The notes under the pieces are model-generated. The model made no database searches. It saw only the letters and a list, made by a program, of their open reading frames with translations, and was not told the origin of the DNA. Positions 9,266 to 20,300 of a stretch of 64,000 bases of DNA are shown one piece after another (position 1 is the first letter of the stretch; every line of letters begins with the position of its first letter). This DNA comes from Okapia johnstoni (lineage: Eukaryota > Chordata > Mammalia > Artiodactyla > Giraffidae). Location: the NCBI GenBank assembly GCA_024291935.2, contig JAGTYA010000025.1, positions 10,623,501-10,687,500 of the forward strand, given 5' to 3'. A program made the translations under genes and the position numbers.

Positions 9266-10835
9266 CATCTCCATGTCTCAACTCCGATTTCTAGAAGGTG
9301 GGAGTCCAGGCACTGGGGAACACCTGCTCTTTCACACTTAGAGCTGTGCTCCGGGGCCAGCCATCCCAAGGCTGCTGGATCGACACTTAATCCATTTATT
9401 CTGCACTTCTCAGCCCTTGGCGGCCGCTCGCCTGACATGTCAGCTGGCTGAGTTTTTACAGGTGAATCATCCCTGCCTGCCACCCACCCTGCCCTCCTGT
9501 ATGGCAGGCCCCTCCTCTCCCTGTTATTCTAAATCCTTAGCTCACCAATCTGCAGAACTGCGTTAAAAGAACCCTGCTCCCCTGTGTGAAGGGGAGAGTT
9601 TGCGGGGGGGGGGGGGGGGCTCTTATACTGAAGGTGACACGTGAAAGGGAAAGTATTTATGTCCATAATGGGACTCAATTTAATGCCAAGAACTTAGTCC
9701 CAGAGAGAAATAAAAGCTGAGAGGCTGAAGGTTACAAGATTGCTGACAAAGGGCCTTGACTGTTGGTTGTAAATGTGTAATTTAATTTTAAAAATGAGCC
9801 CCCTGGATGCTGACAGTTTGCCCCTCGTGGCTGGAAGTGGCCACCTGACCCTTAAGCCCCCTTAGTTCCAGGATACGATTGCCTGGGCGTCGGGGGACCT
9901 TAACTGGGGGTGATGTCCTCAGTCCTGGGCACACCTGCCCTTGTGTGCCCCCAGGGACTGTGGTCTCCTTGTGTCAGAGTATTCCTCGTGCCAGGCCCAG
10001 GAGACCCAGGTCATAAGAAGGAATGACATGTCTTTGGGGGTCACATGTACGCCCTCAGCAAAGCGTTACAGAAAAGGCCTCCCCACCTAGCAAGCATGCC
10101 GGCTGGAGGTAGGGAACTGCCCACTGAAATCATAAAGTGGGTGATGGATTGTGATCCCACGCCCCCACTCACCAGTGAGCACCGCCCCACATCCAGCCTA
10201 TGTTTTCCTCTGTAGACTAGAAGCCAGTCTCCCTCACCCACACTGGGCCGCCCTGGGGTCTGCAGACCCCGAGGCTGGGCAGGGCGCAGGTGAGAAAAGA
10301 GAGGTATGTCTGCAGCCGGTGTGACAGCGGAGCTGTCTTGGAACTGGCTGAGTTTATGTTCTGACATCCAGAAATAGGCAGCGGCCCCAGCAGACACATT
10401 ACTTAAGGTCATGTGTACTCTCTCTTGTCAATTGCAATCATGTATTTGGACAGAGGCCTCCGGAGTCTATTAGCGACATTACTGCCCATCACGGAACAGC
10501 TCTCTCAGCTCCTAAGCGTGACGGCTTCTGCACACCTGTGACTTCCCACCTGCCCCTGCATTGCTCTCTGACTCTCAGCGGCTCCCTGTTGCCCAAGCCT
10601 GCTCCACTCCAGAAACAAAACCTCTTGTGAGACCCTGGCCACCCTCTGCACCTGGGCAGTGAACCGCCAGTGACCCCGAGCTCCCAGGTCGTCCCTGGTG
10701 CTTCTGCCCACTGCGTGTGCTGCTCCTCCTGCTCTCCTGTGCCCTTGTCTTTGACCTTCAGCTCCCTTGTCTCTTTCTGCTTTGTGGCAGGACAGTATTT
10801 GTTACTCAGCTAGAAGCATCTTCCCAGCCCACCCT
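9266..10835. other. Mostly unique sequence, no gene seen
   Basis: It holds a G16 run (9604-9619) and an AT-rich non-repetitive islet at about 9640-9805 with atttatgtccataatggg and gtaatttaattttaaaaatg, which could be a non-coding conserved element. No gene or known repeat family is recognised. Confidence 0.4.
9604..9619. repeat. Poly-G tract, 16 G
   Basis: Sixteen consecutive G are counted on the plus strand. Long G runs are prone to length change and to sequencing or assembly error. Confidence 0.85.
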
Positions 10836-10839
10836 GCCT

Positions 10840-11325
10840 TCTTCCTGTGGATGCTCAGTGTGGAGGAATCACAGTTGGTCTAAGCCATCATGGCAACTGT
10901 TTCCCCACCACCACCACTAGTGATTGGTCAGGACAAGGGATCGTGACCAGTTCTGGCCAGTGACATATTTAGAGGAAGTCTGTGGGGGCTTCTGCGAGAG
11001 ATTTTCCTTCCTGAAAAGAAAACTCAACAGGGAAGAAGGTGCCCCCTTGCTTCTGGTTTGAGTGCCGACTATACAGAGGTGATGGCTGGGGCAGAGGCAG
11101 CCACACTGCATCCATGAGGGAGCAACACCAACATTCTGGTAATGGTGGAGTAGAGAGGTGGGTGGCACCTGAGTCACTGATGACACTACTGGGCCCCAGA
11201 CCCGGTCTGGGCCTGCCATCTCTCATATTGTCTTTAAACATGAAACGTTAGATGCCTTTGTAATTTAAGCTACTCTCCGTAGGGTTTTCTGTTACTTCAG
11301 CCAAGCACATAACTAACTGATACAG
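10840..11325 (+). repeat. Ancient mammalian repeat, LTR-like (family uncertain)
   Basis: Phrases such as ctggccagtgacatatttag, gggggcttctgcgagagatt, ccatgagggagcaacacc and a terminal gttttctgttacttcagcc plus aactgatacagcc follow the order of an old, high-copy mammalian repeat that I recall as LTR-like. I cannot fix the family name from memory. No coding capacity is visible. Confidence 0.5.
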
Positions 11326-12350
11326 CCTTCAAGTCTCAGGTAAACACTCTCTGTCCTTCACCAGTTCCCCATCGGACTTGGGTCTATGCCCGCTACCCTT
11401 CACCCATAAAAGCAGCTCACGTGCTGTGGTGCAGTCTGCCTGGCTGACCTGTCCACAGGTGGTCTGTGAACACCTCTGGAGCAGGCCTCCAACTTTTCTT
11501 CTCTGTGCCTCATGAGCCTGCACACAGTGGGCCTTCATAACCTCGGGACCTCGCCCCACCCCCACCATGGCCGGAAGCCTCCAGCCATCAAAACAGCTGC
11601 GGATTCACTGTGGCCCAAGTTCTGCTTCCGGACCCTGGGGGCTTCTGCAGCCTCTACAGCAGGAAGAGCGAGGTCCCTTGTAACCAAAGCCTCTCAGTGG
11701 TCAGATCTCGCCTCACATGTGCCTTCCAGGGCTGACCTGTGGATTCATGGTCAGCTCGGTCTCTCCTGTGGCAGCCACGGGGGCCACGATGCAGATAAAG
11801 GAGCATGTGAGCTGAGTTTCAAGGGAGACGTGGACAGGGCAGGGTGGATCCATTTCATTCCAAACTGAGTGTGGGTCTCTGCATGGTCTGGACAAGGCCT
11901 CTGGTGAGCAAGTGGGGAGTAAGGTCTCCTAAGGCCCAAAGGAAGGAGATCCCAGTACGGGGGGATAGGGGTAGGGCGAAGGCTCTTGGGCGCCACCATG
12001 GACAGGAACTGCCCTGGTGGTCAGATAGGCATGATTCTGTTTGCCACACAAAGCAAGAGAAAGAGATGCAGAGCATAGGGTACCTCGGGGTGTGTGGTGG
12101 TGCTGGCAAAGGACCTCTAACCGCAGGGCTAACGGTCTCGAGGTAATGGTTGCCTGGTAACGGTATCACCACCTGGCTTCTATTACACACTGAGTACCTA
12201 CTGTGTGTGCATTTTCAGGACAGTCCTTTGCTCTGAGTAGTGCGCAGGAGGCTTCCAAGGGGAATGAGTTTTGTCCGAGGAAGCATCTGAAGGTGAGCTT
12301 CTAGTCCCACCCTGCCCCCCACATTGTGACCCTGAGGAATTCCGCCCCCC
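11326..12350. other. Unique sequence, no gene seen
   Basis: No repeat family or supported exon is recognised. A strong start context (gccaccatgg at 11992-12001) opens a frame of only about 23 codons and is not supported as a gene. Confidence 0.4.
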
Positions 12351-12354
12351 TAGG

Positions 12355-12543
12355 GGGCTTCCCTGCCTGCCATGTAGGAGACCCGGGTTCGATCCCTGGG
12401 TTGGGAAGATGCCCTGGAGAAGGGAATGGCAACCCGCTCCAGTGTTCTTGCCTGGAGAACCCCATGGACAGTGGAGCCTGGTTGGCTGTAGTCCATGGGG
12501 TCACAAAGAGTTGGACATGACTCAGCGGCTAACACACACACAC
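12355..12543 (+). repeat. Bov-tA SINE
   Basis: It starts gggcttccctgcctgccatg, continues gttcgatccctgggttggga and cccatggacagtggagcctg, and ends in the gttggacatgactcagcgg tail plus a short (AC)n. The tRNA-like head has a deletion that removes the usual ctcagctggtaaaga part. Confidence 0.88.
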
Positions 12544-13114
12544 TGGGCTTCTGCTTTCTTCGTTTCTGCAAAACGAAGCCCTGGGGGAAATGAGGTCCTG
12601 GAGCCCCTCTGCTCTCACACCCTGTGGCTGGGTCTGAGCACCACTGCGTCAGTCTGTGAGCACCATGGACAGTGACCACAACACCCCCAGGGCCGGGCTG
12701 GGCTGGGGTGAGTCCACACTCACACAGCTGTGCGTCTAAGTCTCTCCTCACTGTGTGGCTGCTGAGGGCACCCAGGGCAGAGGAGGGTCTGGGGTTATCT
12801 GTGCCTGGAGGACCCTGGGCTCTAGTTCCTATGTGGTGGCAGAGGGGGTTGCTTGCTGTAGAAAATCTCGTTGGGGGCGTTTGTGAGTACCGACTCCTTC
12901 CATCACTAAAAGTCAAGTTTGGGGCTCTCTTCACTATGGCTGGAGTGGTTTACTAAAAATGGAAATTTTTATGCAATGCTTTTCCATCGCTCCTGGGACA
13001 CACATCAAAATCTTAAGCCTGGTGTGGAACCAAGTCACGATTTGCCCACATTCAGTGCCCCTTGCTGGGGTGTGCCACTTCTTTTTCTTCTTCGTTGGTA
13101 ATGGCAATATCCAC
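12544..13114. other. Unique sequence, no gene seen
   Basis: GC-rich to about 12880, then AT-richer before the BovB. Nothing is recognised. Confidence 0.4.
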
Positions 13115-13125
13115 ATAGAGATGCT

Positions 13126-13497
13126 GAAGATCCATAAAAAGATGTGGTGTGGAGAAGACTCTTGAGAGTCCCTTGGACGGCAAGGAGATCAAACCAGTCA
13201 ATCATAAAGGAGATCAGTCCTGAATATTCATTGGAAGGACTGATGTTGAAGCTGAAGCTCCAACACTTTGGCCACTTGATGCGAAGAACTGACTCATTTG
13301 AGAAGATCCTGATGCTGGGAAAGGTTGAAGGCAGGAGGAGAAGGGGGCGACAGAGGGTGAGATGGTTGGATGACATCATCAACTCAATGGACATGAGTTT
13401 GAGTGAGCTCCAGGAGATGGTGAAGGACAGGGAAGCATGGCGCGCTGCAGTCCATGGGATCAAAAAGAGTCGGACACGACTGAGTGACTGAACTGAT
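13126..13497 (+). mobile_element. BovB LINE 3' end with target-site duplication
   Basis: This is a 5'-truncated BovB tail. It encodes the last ~115 residues of the polymerase protein nearly open ([20 protein letters not shown], then [18 protein letters not shown]) and ends gagtcggacacgactgagtg plus actgaactg. Copies of atagagatgct flank it at 13115-13125 and 13498-13508. The open frame of 115 codons is BovB, not a host gene. Confidence 0.92.
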
Positions 13498-13649
13498 ATA
13501 GAGATGCTCCATCAGCCCAAGTTCTGAGGGAAAGGATGTGAACACATGGCATGAGGGTAAATGAGCCTTGCTGAAGGGCGCTGAGATTTGGGTTAGCGTT
13601 TGTTACTCAGCGTAACTCAGCCCTAACTGTTGACACATAAGCCATGAAC

Positions 13650-13870
13650 TCTTGCTTTTACGCCATCCCACAAGTGCTGCCTTCCACCTTTATCCTCTCT
13701 CCTTGGAAGGTTATTTATACCTTTTTGCCTGGTTAATACCAGTAAGATCTCAGCTTAAATGTGAAGTCATCAGGGAAGGATCACCTGATCATGTTCAGAG
13801 TACCTTAAATTCATCTTGTTTGTCATCAGCTCTCTTTCACTAAACTGTAAGTTTCATGAAGGCAAAGCTT
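13650..13870 (+). repeat. L2 LINE 3' fragment
   Basis: The order is L2-like: cttttacgccatcccacaag, then gatctcagcttaaatgtgaa, then catcagggaaggatcacctg, then taaactgtaagtttcatgaa. This matches the L2 3' UTR theme (ctcagctcaaatgtcacc, then ctgtgagctcc). Confidence 0.75.
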
Positions 13871-13890
13871 AGGTATTCAGCTCATGCTTT

Positions 13891-14167
13891 GGGTTTTTTT
13901 TTTTAAGTATACTGTTTATTTATTTATGCATTTATTTGGCTGCGTCAGGTCTTGGTCGTGGCATGCAGGGTCTTCGCTGCAGCACGCGGGATCTTCCATT
14001 GCAGGGCGCAGGCTTCTCTCTAGCTGTGGCCGTGGGCTTCGTAGTTGTGTCGAGTGGGCCTACTTGCCCCGGAGCATGTGGGATCTCCATTCCCAGACCA
14101 GGGATTGAACCCACGTCCCCTGCATTGAAAGGTGGATTCTTAATCACTGGACTACCAGGAAATCCTT
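13891..14167 (-). repeat. CHR-type tRNA-derived SINE with target-site duplication
   Basis: A reversed cetartiodactyl SINE: an A/T-rich tail on the left (ttttttttt, ttatttatttatgcattta), the body ggctgcgtcaggtcttggtc, and the reversed tRNA-like head cactggactaccaggaaatc on the right. Perfect 12-bp copies of agctcatgcttt flank it at 13879-13890 and 14168-14179. Confidence 0.9.
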
Positions 14168-14189
14168 AGCTCATGCTTTCTGGAGGCCC

Positions 14190-14560
14190 TGCTCTATCCT
14201 CACTATGTGCCAGGGCCCAGGCTGAGGGGCTGGAGATGATGGGGATGAATACCAGCCCTGAGCCTTGGGCCCACAGACCCACCCTGTCACAGGGGAGACG
14301 AACACACACAGCAGCATTTGAACCCACTGGATCATTCTGGTTGGAGATGAGTGTAACAGCGGCTGGAGGGAAGGCAAGGGGGACTGCCTGGAGGAGGGGG
14401 TGTTGCAGCCTGATTTGGAGGAGGACGTGGAGTTGTCCAGGTGGAGGGCTTGCTGGGGGGGGGGGGGGGGGGGGGGGGCATTGTAGAATTGTAGAGCAAA
14501 AAATAGTGTGCCCAGAGTTTCCAAGGCTTGAAAGGATGAACCCAGGAGCAGCCAGAACCA
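14190..14560 (-). repeat. L2 LINE fragment interrupted by a G run
   Basis: The order cactatgtgccagggcccag, gatgatggggatgaatacca, then gcctggaggagggggtgttg resembles reversed L2. The G24 run at 14455-14478 lies inside it. Confidence 0.55.
14455..14478. repeat. Poly-G tract, 24 G
   Basis: Twenty-four consecutive G lie between gcttgct and cattgtag. It can form quadruplex structures and its exact length should be distrusted. Confidence 0.85.
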
Positions 14561-16380
14561 GAAATGAACATCTGGCCTCTGTGTTGCTGTGAACAGAGCT
14601 TTCCTGTTTTGGCGCCTTTGTAGGTGAAAAGCAGAGTGTGGCGTCTGCTTCTTGGAGTCTGTGGACAGTGCAGATCGTAGCAGTTCCAGGCCCTTCTGTA
14701 TGTTGGTGTCATGAGCACTCTGGTCTGGGGTTCAGGAAGGCCTGGGGTGGGCACGCGGGTGGCTTTGTTCAGGATGAAACAGCCGGAGACCACTTCACTC
14801 ACTGGAGATTTTGGGGTGCCTTCACCTCCCATCCTTGTTCTCTGAGAAGCTGCCATACAGTTTTTTTTCTAGTAAACTGAGGCTTCCTGTGCCCACAGCC
14901 CCAGCAGCCGTTTAATATTTACTCAAGATGAAGAAAAGAGAAGCAAGATGAATCACCAAAACACCGCGTTGCTGGCTGTCATGTCTCTGATATGATCTTG
15001 TTTTTAAAATAGTCTGCGGGAATCAGGATGAGATAGGGCGAGCCTGCTGCTCAGGAGCTAGTGACCATGGTCACTCAGTGTCCCTTGAGCTGGGGAGGGA
15101 GGCGTGTCCACACAGGCTTGGGGCTTTAGGACCCTGCTGGGATGCAGAAGGAAAGCCCCCAGCCCCCCAAAAGGCAGGAAGGTGGGTTGTGACGCTGGAG
15201 GCCGCCCATCTCCGTGGCCCTTGATTTTCTCACTATGCAGAAGGAGAGTGAGGTGTGTCCCCCCACTCAACCTTCCCTGGTGTGAGGCGCATTCCATCAG
15301 CGCTCGGGAAAGCCCACTTGTTCTGAGAAATTGTTGTCATCCTGGTGGCGTTATTTATTTCCTGCCACTTGTGAGGCTGACCTTGAGGGGGTCCCTGAAC
15401 GAGGGGGACAGACACCCACAGAAACTGACACGTCTGCATGAGAAAGCTGACCTGTGGGTCCTGGACCAAGAGGAGGGAAGTTAACTCCTGCTGGGAGGGA
15501 CCAGTCAGAAATGGGAACCCCCCCACCCTGCCGCAGACAGAGGTAGCTCAGGAACAAAGCAAGGAAGGCCTGGAGCCTGAGGAGGCCACGGTGGAGACAG
15601 GGGTGCAGTCCCTGTGCCGGGGGTGGGGTAGGGTGGGGAGATGATCAGGGCTCAGTGGGGCTGTGCCTTGGGGACTAGAGAGGGCAGGGATCCTGTCTGG
15701 CCGCCTGTGCTGGGGAGCTGGCTGCAAGTCCAGTGAGGCTCTTCAGCACTGGGTAGACGTGAGCCTTCCCATGTGGCAGGTGGGAGCACAGAGACCAGGA
15801 GGGTGGCGGGTGGCCAGCAAGGGGCTCAAGAGACCAGAGTCTATAGGGCTGGACGTGGTAGTAGTTGACCTTCCCTGCTGCCAGGGACTGGCTGGGGCTG
15901 GCTCCAAAACCAATAGACTGTTTCCTGAGAGGTACTGCCCTTCAGAGCCTCTCTGGCCTGCCGGCTGGGCTTCAGACCTTCCAGGTCAGAGCTGGCTGGA
16001 CCCTCCAAGTCAGCAAGCAGGCACTGTTTAGTAGGCCTTCTCTGATCCACCAACCAGGGCAGCCTGCCATGAATGTGAAGCTGAAGAGGAGGCCTAACCT
16101 GTAGATGTGCTCCGTGTGAATGAGTGCTGAGATCCATTAGTAATGTCTGCCATGGGTGAGGCAGGCAGGCCTGTGTTACATGTGCCAGCCACTTGCCATT
16201 CCTGGTGCAGCCTCTTATCTCGCTTATGCAGAAACAAGCCTAGGTTCTTCCACCTCCTGGCCTGGCCTCTGGGTACCAGCGGGGGACACAAAGGAAAAAC
16301 AGTGGACTGTGCAACGAGGAATCAGTCACACTGGATCAGTCTGGACCCACACTGTGTTCCTCCTCTATCGTCTCCTCGCC
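14561..16380. other. Unique GC-rich sequence, no gene seen
   Basis: Open frames up to 174 codons lie on both strands without recognisable domains. It contains a canonical G-quadruplex motif at 15619-15638, listed separately. Confidence 0.4.
15619..15638 (+). other. G-quadruplex motif
   Basis: Four G runs separated by loops of one or two bases (GGGGG-T-GGGG-TA-GGG-T-GGGG) form a short-loop quadruplex candidate. No promoter hallmark is seen next to it. Confidence 0.7.
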
Positions 16381-16384
16381 TATG

Positions 16385-17560
16385 TCTTCTTAATATTTAA
16401 TGTGTTTTGTCCATTGTAAGGGATAGTAAAACAATGAGCATCTGTGAACCCACCACTCAACTCCAGATCTAGACCCTTCTCAATAGTTTGAGTCTTGACC
16501 TACCCGAGAGCCAGTGTCCTGAATCGTGTGATTGTTTGTTTGCTGCATCTGTCTAAACAACATGTGGTTTTGTTTGTTCTCGGGCTTCATAAAAAATGGT
16601 ACAGTACGTGTGGACTTCTGAGATTCACAATTTTCAATCAACATGTTACTTTTCTTAAGCTTTCTTCATACTGCTGTGTGTAGCTGTAGCTGGTTTTCAC
16701 TGGTGTGAAAATAAACTGTGAGACTATTCACCGGTTTATTTTTCCACTCTCCTGTCAGTGTGTGCTTGGGTCATTCTGGGTGTTTTCCCTGTTATCAACA
16801 ATGCTGCTAGGAGATCTTGCAGGTGCCTTGTATCATGCCTAGGAAGTGAACTTGGAGGGTTATAAGGTGTATGAATGGTCCCCCTACAAGAAAATGCCAA
16901 GGTGGTTTTCACAGTAGTGGTGCCCGTTCTCTCTCACCCCCAGCATCTCTGTATTCTAGTGGGTCTTTGCCCTCTGAAGCCCTTGGTGCTGTCAGCTGCC
17001 TCACCGATGGCGTGTCCAGTGGGCGTCCGGTGAAGCGCTGGGATGTCAGTTGCACTTTCCTGCACACGAGCAAAGCCCACCGGTGCCTCTTCTCAGGTTT
17101 TCACTACTGCGCCCGTTTCCTCCTCTGCAGAAATGCCTGCCTCAGGCTTTTGACTCCTCGCTGGTCTTTTTCCTGTGGATTCGCAGGAGTTCCCATGTTC
17201 TAGATACTCGTCCTTTGCTGGTTGTGCATATTTCAAAGGTCTTCTTGCCGTTTGTGCTTTCTCTGTCTCCTGTCTTCCGATAAAAAGAAAGCCTTCGTTT
17301 TACTGTAGCCGTATCTATCAGTTTTTTTCTAAGCCTGGTGAGGTTTTCGTTCCTTGTTTAAGAAATTGTTCCCAGTCCCAATTGTAGGAAGAGAACTTCT
17401 CATAGAAAACTATTCCAAAAGTTGTCGAGTTTTCCCTGTCAAATGCAGGTTTAGACTTGACTTGGGATGTGGTTTGAGGTGTGAGGTATAGATCCAGGTT
17501 CATTTTCCTGCACGGTTGGCTGAATGGGCCTCCTTTCTCCAGCCTCACATCTAGAAGCGT
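16385..17560 (-). repeat. Old L1 LINE, minus strand
   Basis: Reversed L1 phrases occur in order: aacaatgctgctaggagatc, ccttgtatcatgcctaggaa, ggttgtgcatatttcaaagg, gtatctatcagtttttttct, gtttaagaaattgttccc and gtgtgaggtatagatcca. It is highly diverged with no intact frame. Confidence 0.75.
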
Positions 17561-19305
17561 TTTGTCTAAAAGTCCTCAGCCCCGAGGCCCTCAGATCTTT
17601 GGGGATTTGTGAGCACCCCGCGGGCCTTCCTGCTCTGTCTTTTTCCCTTCTCCCTCTTTTTGCAGTTGCAATTTCTAGTGTGTGCGAGGGCCCCAGAAAG
17701 CCCAGTGTCCTGATTCCTGGATGTTTTTGTGGAAACATGAACAGAGAGGAGGGTTTGAGTCCATAATGACTGGATGATTGTGGTGGGTGACCCCAATATG
17801 GAGAAGGCAAGGCCTGTGTTCCTTCCCCTGGCAGTGTGGCCACACTCAGTAGGGCTGGTGGGTGGGGACCCGAGTCTGGGGCTGCAGCAGAGGGCTGAGA
17901 CCCCCAGCCGACTTGCCGTTCCCCCCCGGTGGGCTCCCCTGACCCGGCGTGGAGGCATTTCTGCCACGTTTCCCCGAAGGTGCTTCTCAGATGGCTGCTC
18001 GCTGCTTCTGCTTCTCATCCCCGCCGCATCCCCCATGGTGTCATGTTGACAGTTTAGGGACCTCCAGCTCCTGGTCTGGTAGCAAGGTGGAGAACTTGGG
18101 GAGCAGTACCCATCACCCTGGAGATTGGATCAGAGCGGGTGTCCTGGTGGAATGCCCCACCGCTGCCGTGGGGGGTTCCGAGTCATGGCCTCTGACCCTG
18201 CCCTCCCCTGCCTCCTCCCTACCTCCCGGGCCCTTGACACAGGGCCCACTCGGAGGTCTGGAGCCAGGAAAGGAGGTGGCCTCCCCTCCCTGACCTGCGA
18301 TCAGGAGTGAGCCCTCAGTCCAGACCCCGCCATCTCTGCCCTGCTGCTGGCCTGGCCCATCCACAGCATCAGGAAGGCCCGGGATCCAGGACAGCTTCGC
18401 ACAAGCAGAGGCTTGCGGAGGCCCACAGACCCTCACCCTACAGAGATAACGATGATGACAGCTTCATGTTCTAGGCCTGCGTCTGATAAAGCCTTTCGTG
18501 GGGTCCTTGCAGCCCTGCAGAGAGACTCTGGTGTGCCCATCTGACAGGATGCGGCCAAGGCCCAGAACCCAGGGTCCCGCAGCAGGCTGAAGGGTGGACT
18601 GGGGTTTGCAGCCTGGCTGCCTGGTGTCAGACCCCATGCTCCCTGCACAAGGCCACAAGGACCCCTGGACCTGGACCCAGTCCCCAGCTCAGCCCCTCCA
18701 AGACTGATCTGAGCCCACTCCCCTAAGCGTCTGTGCCCCCTCGCAGAGTCTAGAAGAGCTTTGCCCCTGAGCTCTGGATCTGTGATGGGCCTGGGCCTGC
18801 CCTGGCCTCCCTGGCCATAGGGAACATCCTTCTCTTCTGTGGCCAGCCCGGGCCAGGCCGCCCGCTGTAGGGTAGGGGTGCCCCAGCTCCCTGAGGTGGG
18901 AGAATCAGCCCTGAATGCTGGGCCCTTAATTTTAGTGTGTTTCATAGAGCAGGGGCTCCATGCTCCACGAAATAGACCTCTGGGGCCACCTTAAGTCCAG
19001 GTACCTTTGACAAAAGTCACCCACAGGAGGCTTACAGCAACCGTCCCGTGGCCGTACACCCAGGCTCATGCTGGTGAGTGAGACCCCAGCTCGTAGACGT
19101 GGCTGCAGCCCGTCACTGCCCGCAGAGGGGCTGGCAGCTGCCAGGTGGAGAGGACGGCAGGCGGCAGCAGGATGCCCAGGCTCTGCGCCCTGGTGGACCC
19201 CGGGGGGACCTTCCTTATCACCCTCCAACCCTCACTGGCTCCCGCTGGAGGCCTCGTGAATTGGGCATTGTTGGACCAGGTCATGCCACGTGCTCTGAAG
19301 AGAGA
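17561..19305. other. Mostly unique GC-rich sequence, no gene seen
   Basis: Overlapping GC-driven open frames cover both strands, up to 177 codons. A weak reversed MIR may lie at about 18455-18620 (taacgatgatgacagcttca, then cccatctgacaggatgcggc). No gene family is recognised. Confidence 0.4.
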
Positions 19306-19309
19306 GCAA

Positions 19310-19625
19310 GCAGGGGCAGGGCGTGGGGGACAGTGGAGCCCTTTGACAAGAAGCAGGCTGCTGTGTGGTGTGCTAAAGCACGGGAGAGGGGCTGCAGGAA
19401 GTGGGGAGGGAGCTGGTGGGCGCCTGGGGGAGCAGTCCAGCTCCAGGGAGCTGCAAGCACAAAGGCCCTGGGGTAGGGCTGGGTTTGGTGGGTTGGAGGC
19501 CTGTGGAGCTGCAGTGGTGTGAGAGGGTGGGAGACAGGAAGCCAAGAGGGGCCCAGGGGCGGCTGGAGCTGTGTGCTTGGATTTGACCCTGAGTGTCACT
19601 GGAAGCCGCTGGAAGGCTTTGAGTA
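19310..19625 (-). repeat. L2 LINE fragment
   Basis: Reversed L2 phrases are present: ctgcaagcacaaaggccctg and, near the end, ttggatttgaccctgagtgt followed by aagccgctggaaggctttga. The rest is diverged. Confidence 0.55.
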
Positions 19626-19856
19626 GGGCTTATACCCCAGGGAGCTTGGGCGTGGGGATGCCCAAGCTTGTATCTTGGTTGCGACTCTGTGCACTGAGGC
19701 CCAGGGTCCAGTCTGTAGGGCAGAGCCTGAACAACGGCTATTGTGAGGGCCACGAGGCAAGAGTCTGAGGCCAGTCCATCTGTCTGCAGCCAGGCCTCTG
19801 TCCATGCATCCCAGAGCCTGTGCACAGAGACCTCTGTTCAGAATTCTGCGGGGCCT

Positions 19857-20300
19857 GTATCAGCTAGCTGCTGCTGCATAACAACCACTCCAACACAGAG
19901 GAGCTCACGTCAAGAACCGTTTACTAGGGGAGTAGCTCGCGGCCTGGGTAGGCTCCTGGGCTCCTGCAAGCGTGTGGTCGTCGAGCAGGGCAGGGGGGCC
20001 CATCTGCGGCCGGGGGTCAGCGGCCAGCCGGCTGCTAGCTGAGGTGACCAGGGGCTATGGTGACTGGGCTGCGTGTCTTTCATTCTTCCGGGAGGCTAGC
20101 TGGGCTTCTGCACGTGCTGTGACAGGGTCCCAGGAGGGTGGGCATACAAGGCCTCTGGAGGCCTGGGCCCGACACGGCCACAGTGTCCTTTCCAGCACAT
20201 CTGCTGGCCCGGGGCCAGAGCATGTCTTGGAGGCAGCACCAATTCAAGGTGGGGAAGCTGGACCCCGCCTCCAGTGTGGACAGGTGCTCAGGCTCAGCGC
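19857..20300 (+). repeat. Ancient mammalian interspersed repeat, family not fixed
   Basis: It starts gtatcagctagctgctgctg and cataacaaccactccaacac, continues with a decayed body, and reaches gcagcaccaattcaaggtgg. This is the order of a common old mammalian repeat that begins with a ctattgctgcataacaaac-like stretch. I do not recall the family name with confidence. Confidence 0.5.

Noticed and set aside
11992..12066. Excellent start context gccaccatgg with a short frame
   Set aside because: The frame ends after about 23 codons, and no conservation or transcript evidence can be judged.
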